In this document: one piece after another, positions 24,470 to 34,716 of the stretch
Layout: the number at the start of each line of letters is the position of its first letter
Numbering within the stretch: position 1 is the first letter of the stretch
Source: Fragum whitleyi
Lineage: Eukaryota; Mollusca; Bivalvia; Cardiida; Cardiidae
Assembly: GCA_948146395.1 (NCBI GenBank)
Contig: OX411544.1
Coordinates: forward strand, 34,740,457 to 34,804,456
Length of the DNA: 64,000 bases
Reading direction: 5' to 3'
Notes under the pieces: model-generated
What the model saw: the letters and a program-made list of their open reading frames with translations, nothing else
Told to the model about the DNA's origin: nothing
Databases searched by the model: none
Program-made: the position numbers and the translations under genes

Positions 24470-24725
24470 ATGCTTTTAATAATATTTCAGTCATGGCTGG
24501 AGCACTTAACAATTGATTCGTGGTATTTATCGCACCAGCATTTACATTGTATCGTTTCTTACAGCCTCTCACTGCTATCCAACTTAAATTGCCGATTATC
24601 CACCCCTTGTATGGTTGGAGATGATTGTCGGAAAGGATATATGCCACCACCAGGGGCTGAACCCATGACCCCCTCTTGTTTGAAGATTGGATGCCCTTTG
24701 CGCTACCACTTGCGAAATGAATTAG
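24470..24725 (-). mobile_element. tRNA-derived SINE, family A
   Basis: Minus strand: an altered B box in gggttcagcccctggtgg, then the body gtggataatcgg and the end ctccagccatgactgaaat. It ends about 100 bp before the gene A signal-peptide exon. Confidence 0.7.
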
Positions 24726-24831
24726 TTTTTTTCTTACTGTTTATGTTGTCCCATTTCACGAGTCAGATATTAAATGAATAAGTCCCATACAAAACTTACT
24801 CATAATTCAAGAGAGGTTGTTCATGCAGAAA

Positions 24832-27800
24832 ATGGGGAAACTTACTTTAAGAGAGGTTTTTGTTTTGTTTCTAGCTTTAATCTTCATAAAAGGTAAGATG
24901 TTTTAACCCTCTTATGCGAAAAAGATGTAAACTTGAGCCTGGGAGGCTGATATGTCTACGAAATTGGCATTTTTTTAAAACAAGCGCAAATGTTACTTAT
25001 AATTTCGGGAAACGTACAGCTACTAGCATCTTGAAACTGACATGTTTTATGATTTTGGAATGAATTCGGAATGAAATTGAATCATGGAGAGAAGAGAGTT
25101 TTGATGAAATTAAATGGAGGTAATCAAATATCGCTTACTAGGTCTATACGGATTAAATTATGGATATTTTATTATATCCCTTTAACAAATCGGCGTATTT
25201 TCCAATTTGTGCGTCTTCACATACCAATCACACGCTCTATAATCCACACCAGCCGAAAATAGATAGTTGAATTATTATATAATTTTTGATGAAATGTTGA
25301 TCGTTTTGAAAGATTTCTAATGATGATTCTACATTAAGGTAGTGGACACGTAATGGTTTTGCAACATCTCAGAAGTAATTAACTTTAACAGTGTTAACCG
25401 AGGTTTCCAAATGATTTTCATTAGGAAACCTCGGACAACATTGTGAAAGATTATGAGTTCCGAAATGTTGCGGAACTATTGTGGGTCCACTACCTTAAGC
25501 AGACCGGGAAAGCGCGAAAATTTAGACCTAAGTCTACGTACACAATCTGCACAGTCTGACTAGAGTTAAGACTTAAGTTCTAGAAGACAGCAAGATGGAC
25601 CGGCCCCTTTTCCGCCTCACAATAATGTAATACAAATTCGCCAAAAAAAATCCAATTGTTGATTTCAGCAAGTTACTCGTCCATGGTGAAAAGAAAAAAA
25701 AAAACAGGCCATGGATCTATTTAAAAATGTAAACATATAATAATTATTTAAGTATTTTAGGTTCATCGGGACTCCGATGTTATAAAACGTATCCAGAGGG
25801 AATCCGTACGACAGACTGCGTGGAATCGTGTGAAACCATAATAATTCACTGTAAGTACAATTTGTCGCGGAAATGAAGGTATCATTATCAAGAGGGTCAG
25901 AATGGACTAAACCGCTCATCTGGATTTTAATGAATGTCATTTTACGAGCATATAGTCCGCAACTGAAGCATAGCTGAATATGGAAAAGCCGCGGGCCGGT
26001 GTCGAACTAACGCGGACAAGTAATATAGAAATTATGGGTTTACAAATCCAACGCGCTAACAAATGAGCTAAAGAAGATCATTCCTTACACAGATGCAAGA
26101 CATTGTATTTAAACTTTAAAAGCTATGCAGGACGGTGAGAGTGCACTCCCGTAACACACCTCCCTACAATCGGAACACCACTCGGCCAATCTCACGATCA
26201 ACCTCGGATGTACATAGACGGACTATTTTCAAAAATTACGGTTAAACCTTGGAAAAACTTGATGGCGTTAGCCCTCGAAACTTTGAGTGAAAACGTTCGA
26301 CGTCGCCAACGCTACTCGTTTGAAGTCACTGACATGAAATCATCGTATCCTTGTATAAATAACTTTATATTCTTAAATAACGGCTAGAAATCTTAATTTT
26401 TGAGAATGATTGTCATTCTCAAAAATTCAGATTTTTCAGCCGTTATTTACTGTAAAAATATCAATCTAAAGATAGCGCCGGTTCGCTAGTTTTTCTTACA
26501 CTGTTTCCGCCTAACAAAATTTACAATTTCGTTACATACCCATCCGCCTTACATACATCCGAGGCATTTTGTAGTCTACGGAAATGCCCGAGTGATGTTC
26601 CGAATGACCTCCCTAAAGATTCATCATATATAGATGACGATATGCATATATGCAGCAATGTATGTCATGCTCAAACAGAGTCGGTACAGTTAATTACATC
26701 GTGAAATTGACATTTAACTCAATCAAAACCATTCTAAATCGCTCTCTCAGCGCTCCATTCATTCATTCCAGACACTCAATCAAACCATTCAAAATCGCTC
26801 CAAACTCACTGAAAAACATATAACAACAACTTCGTTCAAAATGAAAAGCTGGTAAAAAAATCGGGATATCACTTAATAAATTGAAATTGTAAGCGTCTGA
26901 TATGTTCTTGAAGAAATAAGAATCTATCTATAGAACTTGTATGCATATTTTATTAAAGGGAGGTAATCATTATCGGTAATTTTGTTCATCCTGAACAAAA
27001 TTTGCAATACTGGAATACCTCCCATTAAATTCACTCAGAACTCTTTCCACACACTCATTCAATTTCATTCCTAAATCATTCCATAATCATTCACCTTGTC
27101 AATTTTACGATGTTGTTTACTGTACAATGTCGACATAAATGGCTAAATGGCCAAATCTTTAGACGAACCAAAATCTTGCGAATAAATAGTTCGCAATTGA
27201 AGCATAGCTGAAAGTAACCGACATGGGCCGTTGTCGAACTCACGCTGACAAGTTATATTATTTGTTTACAAGACCAATGTGCGAACCACTGAGCAAGGAG
27301 ATCTTCCTTGACACAGATGTCAGGCGTCATATTTAAACCTTAGAAGCTTTAAGGACGGCAAGAATGGTCTCCAATAACACGCCACCCATTAGAATTATCA
27401 TATATAGATGGCTATATAATCCTTTAGGCAGTACTGTGTTTTAAGCACTAACAATGTCGGTACAAATCCGACATGAATGGCTCAATGGCCTTATCTTTGG
27501 ACGAGCCCCCATCTTACGAACAAATAGTCCGCAACTGTAGCATAGCTGAAAATAACAGTCGCGGACCGGTGTCGAACCTAATCGGACAAGAAATATTTCA
27601 ATCATTGGTTTACAAGTCCAATGCGCTTACCACTTAGCACAGAAGTCAGGCATTGTATAAAAACATGAGAAGTAATGCAGGACGATGACAGGGGTCTCCC
27701 GTAAAACACTCCCCCTCAAGAGTCACCATATATAGATGACGATAAGCCTATATAAGCAATCATGTGCTTAACGCAGTAACAGAGTCGGCATAATGTCGAC

Positions 27801-29567
27801 ATAAATGGCTCAATGGCCCAATCTTTGGACGAGCCACCATCGTACAAACCAATAGTCCTCATTTTAAGCATAGCTGAAAATAAAAGGCCGCACGCCGGTG
27901 TCAAACCCACGCGGACAAGTTGTAATTAAATAAATGGTTTTCAAGACCAATGCGTTAACCACTGAGCCAAAGAAGATCTTTCCTGGCACAGGTATCAGTA
28001 ATTGTAACCATAGAAGTAACGCGGGGGGGGGGGGGGGGGGGCGGTCAAAGTAGTCTCCCATGACAGTCACCCAAGGAGCAAAGGTTCAGTTTGAAATAGA
28101 CTAAGAACTTCCGGGGGAGATGTCTGCCAAAGAATTCAAAGTGAAAAAATTGCCCCGATCTGCCACGCCAATATTATAGGATAATCGCAATTTCTAGAAC
28201 ATTTTTTGGAAGATTCAACTATTGAACATATCACAAAATTTAATTAAGTAAAAGGACCTGTATTAGTTCCGCAACCTTATATAAGTAATGAACTTTAACA
28301 GTGTTGACCGAGGTTGCCCAATGATTTTCATTAGGGAGCCTCGGTCAACATTGTGAAAGTTCATGAGTTCCGAAATCTTGCGGAACTATTACGGTTCCAC
28401 TACCTTAAATTGCCCTGTTGTTTTAGGAGTTGCATTTAAAGATTTCAAAGTGAAAAAAGCCTGACCCTGCAACGTCGAATATTATGGGTCAAGCAAAATT
28501 TAGCGAACGATTTCTGGAAAGAATGTCCCTAGGAACATTTTGGCAAAAATACACCAAGATTTGCTATAGCGTGTAAAAGGGGGTTTGCCGGACAGAGAAT
28601 TCAAAGTGAACAAATGCGATTCCCTGCAATGCCAATTCTTATGGGTTTATCAAAATTTTGTGTAAAATTGTTGAGAGGGTCAATAAAGGAGCCTTTTGGC
28701 AAAGTTTCATTAAATTTGACCCAACGATTTTGGAGAAGGCGTTCAAAGTTTTCATATTTTAAATATATACCACGCCCAGTCATGCCTATACTTATGGATC
28801 AATTAAAAGTTACCGAACAATTCTTAAAATTTGGTCACCCAAGGAACATTATGATTTCATTGGAATTGGCCTAGCGGTTTAGGAGGAGAAGTTGTCCAAA
28901 GTTTTCACAGTGAAAAAATATCATGCCCTGCTACGCCAATATTTATTGGCCAATCAGAATTTCGCTAAAACTTTAGAACAGGGTCAACTAAAGAACATTC
29001 TAGCAAATATTCATTGAAATTTGCCGAGTAGTTTTGTAGAAGAATAAAATTTAAGATTGTTGACGAAGAACGACGGTTGATCCGAATCTTGAATCATCAT
29101 TCTACCTTCCAGTGAAAGAATTTCTAAAAATGCGCCCCCAGTCGGCCTATGCTGGAATCAATCTCGTTAGGGTTCATATTTGTGATCCGTCATGCTAAAA
29201 AGGACCATCTGGGAAGTGCGTAAAGTGCCGACCTTAGTCAGACTGCGCGGTTTGCGCAGACTGACTAGGGTCGAAACTTTTCTCAAGGGGCTTATTTTGT
29301 GAATCTAGAATGTTCAATCTACCTTCCCGTGAAAGAATTTTTGAAATGCGACCTTTGGTTGACCAATGCTGGACCCACCTCTTTCTCAAAAAGTCATTTT
29401 ACAGAGTTCCCAGATGGTCCTTTTTTGCGTGACGGGTCATATTTATTTCACATTTCCTTGCAGATACGTATATCTATAGCTGCAGTTACGGGTATCATGA
29501 AGACGGGTGTGAAATGGACGGCATAGTTTACAAATGCTTCTGTAATGATCATCTTTGTAACGTATAA
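24832..29567 (+). CDS. Secreted three-finger (Ly6/uPAR-like) protein, gene A
   Basis: Three exons: 24832-24892, 25761-25850 and 29464-29567 (stop TAA). Exon 1 encodes a hydrophobic signal peptide of 20 codons (core VFVLFLALIF) and ends in phase 1 at G|GTAAGA. An in-frame ATG three codons upstream (24823) is an alternative start. Exon 2 (after ttttag) carries CYKT and DCVESC. Exon 3 (after ccttgcag) carries SCSYGYHEDGC and ends CFCNDHLCNV. The 84-residue product has eight cysteines in the mature part and the C-terminal CxC-x4-CN signature of three-finger proteins. It stops one residue after that Asn, so there is no GPI tail and a soluble secreted product is inferred. It is the most divergent of the three complete paralogues. 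Its partner or receptor cannot be told from sequence. A TIR element ends just before the exon 3 acceptor and a MITE begins about 30 bp after the stop. Confidence 0.83.
25014..25324 (+). mobile_element. Eroded TA MITE in intron 1 of gene A
   Basis: tacagctactagcatcttga, aatggaggtaatcaaatatc and tgttgatcgttttgaaag follow the family order. The end is lost. Confidence 0.55.
25334..25498. mobile_element. 165 bp TTAA hairpin element (type copy)
   Basis: TTAAGGTAGTGGACACGTAA at one end and the inverse, gggtccactaccttaa, at the other. The centre is a palindrome, aatgattttcatt, between ccgaggtttcc and ggaaacctcgg. Flanking TTAA on both sides suits a piggyBac-type target. It lies in intron 1 of gene A. 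Confidence 0.85.
26167..26606 (-). mobile_element. MULE-like MITE, copy 2 (440 bp)
   Basis: Opposite orientation to the copy at 19375. Ends are CAATCGGAACACCACTCGGC and the inverse. Exact 9 bp direct repeats, acctcccta, flank it at 26158-26166 and 26607-26615. Confidence 0.85.
26695..27124 (-). mobile_element. TA MITE copy 11
   Basis: Full-length reversed copy inserted in a tandem unit at gagtcgg-TA. The neighbouring unit at about 27452 reads gtcggtacaaatccgac without the insert. Confidence 0.9.
28086..29075 (-). repeat. Tandem block of about 140 bp units
   Basis: The unit theme aattcaaagtgaaaaaat, then tgccaatattat, gatttc and ggaacattttggcaaa repeats about six times. ggtttaggaggagaag and gacgaagaacgacgg at its end are the inverse of words in the block at 34895-35812, so it is the same family reversed. 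A TTAA hairpin (28244-28408) is inserted. Confidence 0.7.
28244..28408. mobile_element. 165 bp TTAA hairpin element
   Basis: TTAAgtaaaaggacctg to ggttccactaccttaa, with the same central palindrome. 165 bp including both TTAA. Confidence 0.8.
29186..29450. mobile_element. TIR element, CCCGTCACGCGAAAAG family (full)
   Basis: gtgatccgtcatgctaaaaa to tttttgcgtgacgggtcat. Internal words: agtcagactgcgcggtttgc and gactagggtcgaaac. Its right end lies only about 15 bases before the gene A exon 3 acceptor. Confidence 0.8.
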
Positions 29568-29598
29568 ACGAGTCAAAAGATAACAGAAAGTGCAAAAT

Positions 29599-30016
29599 TT
29601 AATATACATCGTGGGATTGACAAGAAAAATGATTTAAGAATGGTTTTGGAATTAGATAGAATGATCAATGATTGAGTGTACGGGTGAAATTTAAATATAG
29701 CCTAATATCTTTTTTATATCTCTTCAATAAAATATTTGTAACTTTCTGTCTATGTGTCGTCTAACAAATAAGACACTTTATAACTAACACCAAGTGAAAC
29801 GTCGATCGTTTTGAACGATATCGACTAGTTTTAACAATATGGAGCCTTTTTGAATGGCCCAAGAAAGAGGTGTGAATGAATGAATGAATGATTGAATGAA
29901 TGAATGCGCGAATGAATGAATGAAATAATGTATGAATGAATGAATGAAGCATTGAGCGATCGATTTAGAATAGTTTTATCGAGGTGAATGTCTTTTTCAA
30001 GATGTTTCTTACTGTA
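29599..30016 (+). mobile_element. TA MITE copy 12 with expanded GAATGA repeat
   Basis: Starts aatatacatcgtgggattg and ends gatgtttcttactgta. Between 29873 and 29950 the usual gaatgaatgg has grown into a long imperfect (gaat)n array. Confidence 0.75.
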
Positions 30017-30189
30017 CTTGATACAACAAAAAAGTCGTATATGACATATCTTCACTAGCCAAGAGTGACGCCCAAATCGGAAAAATAACAGAGTAGGTCA
30101 TCTTATGCTCGCGAAAATGTATGTGTTGTATTTAACTGTTTATTATCATTACAATCCCAAGACTTTTGGGGCCTAATGTGGATCTTAAA

Positions 30190-30412
30190 GCCTCTTATTG
30201 GCACGTGAAGACGCACTAAATAGAAAGTACACCGATTTTTTAAAGGGTGGTAATAGAATATCGCTTATTTCGTCCGTATGGGCGAAATTAGCGACATTGC
30301 GTTACCCCCATTTTATTTCATTCAAAACTGGCTACTCCCGCTCATTGGTTTGAGTTCCGAAATTATTTCAAGATCATTCGCCGTATTATTTCCAGGACGT
30401 TCTAAACTGCAG
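30190..30412 (-). mobile_element. TA MITE fragment
   Basis: The hairpin half aagggtggtaatagaatatc with gcgttacccccattt and tcattcaaaactggc matches a reversed copy. The left half is missing. Confidence 0.55.
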
Positions 30413-31915
30413 TAATGAGACACTGTGACATGAACGCATTCAGCTGACATTGGCCTTCGACGGTAATATAATGGGTTTGTCTATCCGCTTTGGCTTCGAC
30501 TCTACTGCACTTAAGTGTCTTTCTTGCTGAGATGTTCAAAAAGAGAGATGGGAATCGCGACGTGGTGTCGGTGGTCGAGATATAGAGTGTCGATTTCTTA
30601 ATCATAAAGTCATAATATCGATGCGCTGGATTTGCTACCGATATTGGAGCTTGTCTTGGCTCACACATCAGTTCTTCTCAGAGCATTAGTTTCTGATGCA
30701 CAAGACAGCATAAACAGGAAATACGGGAGTAGTAATGTGAGGAAAATACGCATTTGGAACATCGCTCGGACAATTCCGTTAACTTGAAAGTGTTACTTGC
30801 CTCTCGAATTGTACCCTCTAATCGGGAACCCTCGGTTATTCAATAGAAAAGACACCAGGAATGAAACGGATGTACATAGGAAATCGAGTCTTTTTTGCAC
30901 GAAGCATGATCGAACACGCTAGAGATAACGTTTACTAAAACAACAATCAACTGAAAATAATACCTGGGCATTTGATAATTTGGCAACAAAACTGCCCCGA
31001 ATATATCCATAGAAAATCGTAAATTGTTGAATAAATGTATTTTCTTCTCTCGTGTTGACCGTAGTACCACCAGAATCCGAATTAACTCTCAACTGATCCG
31101 TACGTAGTAAACTTAGGTCCGAGGTACATGTACCTTCTTGTTTACCAAAAAGTGTGAAAGACCCGAATGACAATACTGAATTCACCTACGCGCGAAATTG
31201 TTTGCCGAAACTGCGGAAAATCACGGAGGCTTAAAGTGAAACTATGAGCATGTACGTGGCACTTCCAACAGTTTCAAATGTCCCACAAAGCAAAGACATA
31301 GCCAGCCTGTACATATGCACAATCTGGCCAGAGTCTTCATATCGCAATTTGTATATAGATTAGGTCTCGAAGCGTCTTTATACATTCAGGTACAATTTAA
31401 TCGCACAGTGTGACTGTCTAGGCTGTTTACTATTGGACCTTCGATTTTTTGGAAATGTCGCGCTTCGGCTCATTTACTGATTTGATTGGTCTATCAACTC
31501 ATGATTGACAAATGTAATTTATCATTAGGCTTCTCATGATTATCTACAATCGAGAACCTTCGGCGATTCTTCTGAAACCTCAGGAATACTAAGGGCGTGG
31601 CAATGAACGCGCGTCGTTTCGTACTAGGGTTTATATGACGTCACAAACATTTCTGAAGATGACGTTTCGAAAAAAAACAACAAAACAAATCAACGCAAGG
31701 TTAAGACTGGGCAATTAATTATATGTATTTAATTACAAACTGCGGTGTTTGATTAGCGTTTTGTTTTCAAATCATAACATACCAAAAAGATCTCCACAGA
31801 CGATCGAAGACAATAAAGGAATTTGATTTTCTTCCAGCATGTTGACAGAGTACGACCGGAAGCCGAATAACCTATAGAGTAACCAAAATCACTACACTCT
31901 TAGTCGAGGTACAGT
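30413..31915. other. Intergenic, nothing recognised
   Basis: Frames at 30402-30668 and 30840-31185 (minus) show no motifs. A short gcatttggaacatcgctcgg at 30750 is a relic of the MULE-like MITE terminus. Confidence 0.45.
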
Positions 31916-32095
31916 TTAAGGTACACCACTCATGTTTAACTATTTAAGATTACCTCCCATATTCAAAAAAAAACTGACACTGATCGACCAGTCAGAGAAA
32001 TATAAGCTAATAAGCAATTATTATTTTATTTCTCTAATTGAATTGCTCATTTCTTAATACTTCAGTTCAGTGGGATGGGGCCAGTCTAATGATGA
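31916..32095 (+). repeat. Second copy of the 15890-16090 repeat
   Basis: Same ordered words (aactgacactgatcgaccag, cagtgggatggggccagtc), with small indels. Confidence 0.7.
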
Positions 32096-32678
32096 AGAAG
32101 ATAACTGTTGATTTCAGTGTCAGATCGATTTCATTGAGACTGCTTTCGAAATGAAAGATTTATCGATTTTACACGAAAATCAAAAGGTTATTTTATTTCT
32201 ATAATGCTATAACTGGACGAAAAGAGATACACATTGTCTTAGTGTGCGCCAGGGGACATTTTACCGTTATTTCTTGATAACACACCGGAAAGCATTAAAG
32301 AAATCTAGCGAAAATATCTAATGCTGTTGGACACCCATATTGAGTTACTCTTCCATTCAAAATTCACAAATCCCTACACTTAAATGCCATTTGAACTTTC
32401 AGTTGTTACTCATATTTTTTGTCTTTACTTTGTCAAATATTGCGTTCTTATGTCGGAGTCATTGAAATCCAGTCACATTTTTTATCGAAACTTTTGGAAC
32501 TCTCAAGATAATTTCCTTTTGTGTGATGTGTCTGAGATATAAGACATCGAGCGAAAAGGGACAATCTGATTAGTGTGTAAAGTGTCCATCCTCGAAGACT
32601 GCACAGACTGGCTCCGGTCGAAACTTTTCGTGATTGGCCGATTTTCTGAATCTACAAGGACAATTTTACCTTCCTGCG

Positions 32679-33121
32679 TACAGTAAACAACATCGTGAAA
32701 TTGACAAAGTGAATGATTGTTGAATGAGTTAGGAATGAAATTGAATGAGTGTGTGGAGCGAGTTTTGAGTGAAATTAATGGCAGGTAATCCAGTATAGCA
32801 AATTTTGTTCTGGATGAACAAAATTAGCAATAATGATTACCTCCCTTTAATAAAAATATGCATACAAGTTCTATAGATAGATTCTTATTTCTTCAAGAAC
32901 CTATCAGACGCTTACAATTTCAGTTTATTAAGTGATATCCCGATTTTTTTACCGCCTATTTTCATTTTGGACGAAGTTGTTGTTATATGTTTTTCAGTGA
33001 GTTTGGAGCGATTTTGAATGGTTTGAGTGAGTGTCTGGAATGAATATATGGGGCGCTGAGTGGGCGATTTAGAATGGTTTTGATTGAGTTAAATGTCAAT
33101 TTCACAATGTAATTAACTGTA
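32679..33121 (+). mobile_element. TA MITE copy 13
   Basis: Full-length plus copy, very close to the copy at 20951-21390 in its second half. It directly follows a piece of the CCCGTCACG element. Confidence 0.88.
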
Positions 33122-34028
33122 ATATATTCTTTGAGCGATTCCTCTGATTGACCTCTTCTTGAACCAATGACATAAACGGTTATGTATATTACGGGGTCCA
33201 AAGTGTGTATTTTTTCGAGTGACGGGTCACAAACGTGATAAAGGTTAAGATTCTTGAGTAGTGATGAGTCTCTTTTATAGAGATAAATTTTTTACTCGTA
33301 ATACAAAAAGGTGATTACTATGAAAACAGTTCAAAATACGAAATGCAATTCAAATCGAAATTAAAGGAGAGAACTGCCTTTGGATGGCTATGCTCGGCTG
33401 TTGGTCGCTTTATAGTGGATGAAAAAGCCTAGTTGAAAAGGGGGTCATACTTTTCACAAAATGTATCTAGGGTTTTCCCCTTGATAGTATACTAAGTCAA
33501 AAAAGTTTAGCAACACATGATATTTTTTCACGTAATATCTTTCTGTAGCAGAAAAATTGTAGTATAATGAAGCAAAACATTGAGTTACATCACTAAGCAA
33601 TAGAGATATGCCTTTCTTTTGTTCCAATGGTGACTATACAAAGACAAACCATTGCCAAAACGGCGGCGAATTTAGAAAGTCACAGCATTTTTATTGTCAA
33701 GATTTGGGCTTTGCGTTTCACTTTCACGGAGTCTGGGAAAACAAGCTTTTAAGCATATGTTATCTGCGGCAATTGCCGGCTGTCTTTCTTTCCAAAAGGA
33801 ATCATCCGCATGTATATGTTTGGTTGACGTAAAGTGATTAACGTCTCACAAGTTACTAAAGCTTTAGCTGACGTGGCAGATTTCGAATGATCAGCTCAAG
33901 TTAACGTGATCTTCGGGAGTCTCATGGGCCAATTTCATCGCCTTTTACACAATTTACGTCGTAGAAAATCGACAATACAGAAATGACGTTTTGTGACCAT
34001 CCTCTGTGAATGCTCCTGTCACTGTTCT

Positions 34029-34625
34029 TACAGTTAGTTACATCGTGAAATTGATAAGATGTATGAGTTTGGAATGCTTTTTGAATGAAATAGAATGAGT
34101 GTGTGGAGCGAGATGTGAGTGAATTTAATGGGAGGTAATCCTCTATCGCAAATATTGTTCAGGATCAACAAAATTAGCGATATTGATTACCTCCCTTTAA
34201 TAAAATATGCAAACAAGTTCTAAACATAGCTTCCTGTTTTTTCAAGAACCTGTGAGACGCTAATATTTTGAATGATGTCAGTGAAATCGCGATTTTTCTC
34301 TATCAAGATTTTTTTGAATGACGTTGTTGATTCTATATTTTTCAATGGGTTTGGGCGTTTTTGAATGGTTTGAGTGAGTGTTCGGAATGAATGAATGGAG
34401 CGCTGAGTAAACGATTTAAAAGGGTTTTGATTGAGGTGATTTACGTCGATCAAAAACTATTCTTAATCGCTGGCTCAGCACCCCATCTGCTGCAAACATC
34501 AAACAGCCCACTCCAATCCCTCGAAAACCTTCCGAAATTGTTCAAAAACGCTTATAGATGGTTTAAAACGTTCAAGATTTTACTCGAATCAAGGATTGAC
34601 AGTTTTTTTTGAGTTACCGATTTAT
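34029..34625. mobile_element. Two TA MITE copies, head to head
   Basis: 34029-34440 is a plus copy missing only its right TIR. From 34441 a reversed, diverged copy starts (cgatcaaaaactattctt, cgctggctcagcacccc). It ends 90 bases before the gene B start codon. Confidence 0.75.
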
Positions 34626-34716
34626 AGAATTGGAATTTTTGGGATAGTGGCTTTTTGCATGACGTGTGAAAAACATTCCCTATCTTGACCCTAGAGACGA
34701 CAATGACCATTTCAAA

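Larger units (their letters stand above)
25940..28082 (-). repeat. Four tandem tRNA-like units, interrupted by two MITEs
   Basis: Units at about 25940-26157 (with 26616-26694), 27125-27400, 27401-27720 and 27721-28082. On the minus strand each has GGCTCAGTGGTTAACGCATT (A-box like) and, past a spacer, GGGTTTGACACCGG or a similar B-box-like word. The unit also carries gatgacgataagcc and cataaatggctcaatggcc. A MULE-like MITE and a TA MITE are inserted in units 1-2. A poly-G run of 20 marks 28022-28041. Confidence 0.7.

Noticed and set aside
29873..29950. CRISPR-like or satellite array
   Set aside because: It is a (gaat)n expansion within a MITE; there are no unique spacers, and this is a eukaryotic genome.
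33608..33832. 74-residue frame with several Cys (CSNGDYTKTNHCQNGGE)
   Set aside because: It looks faintly EGF-like at first, but there is no further cysteine pattern, signal peptide or splice support.
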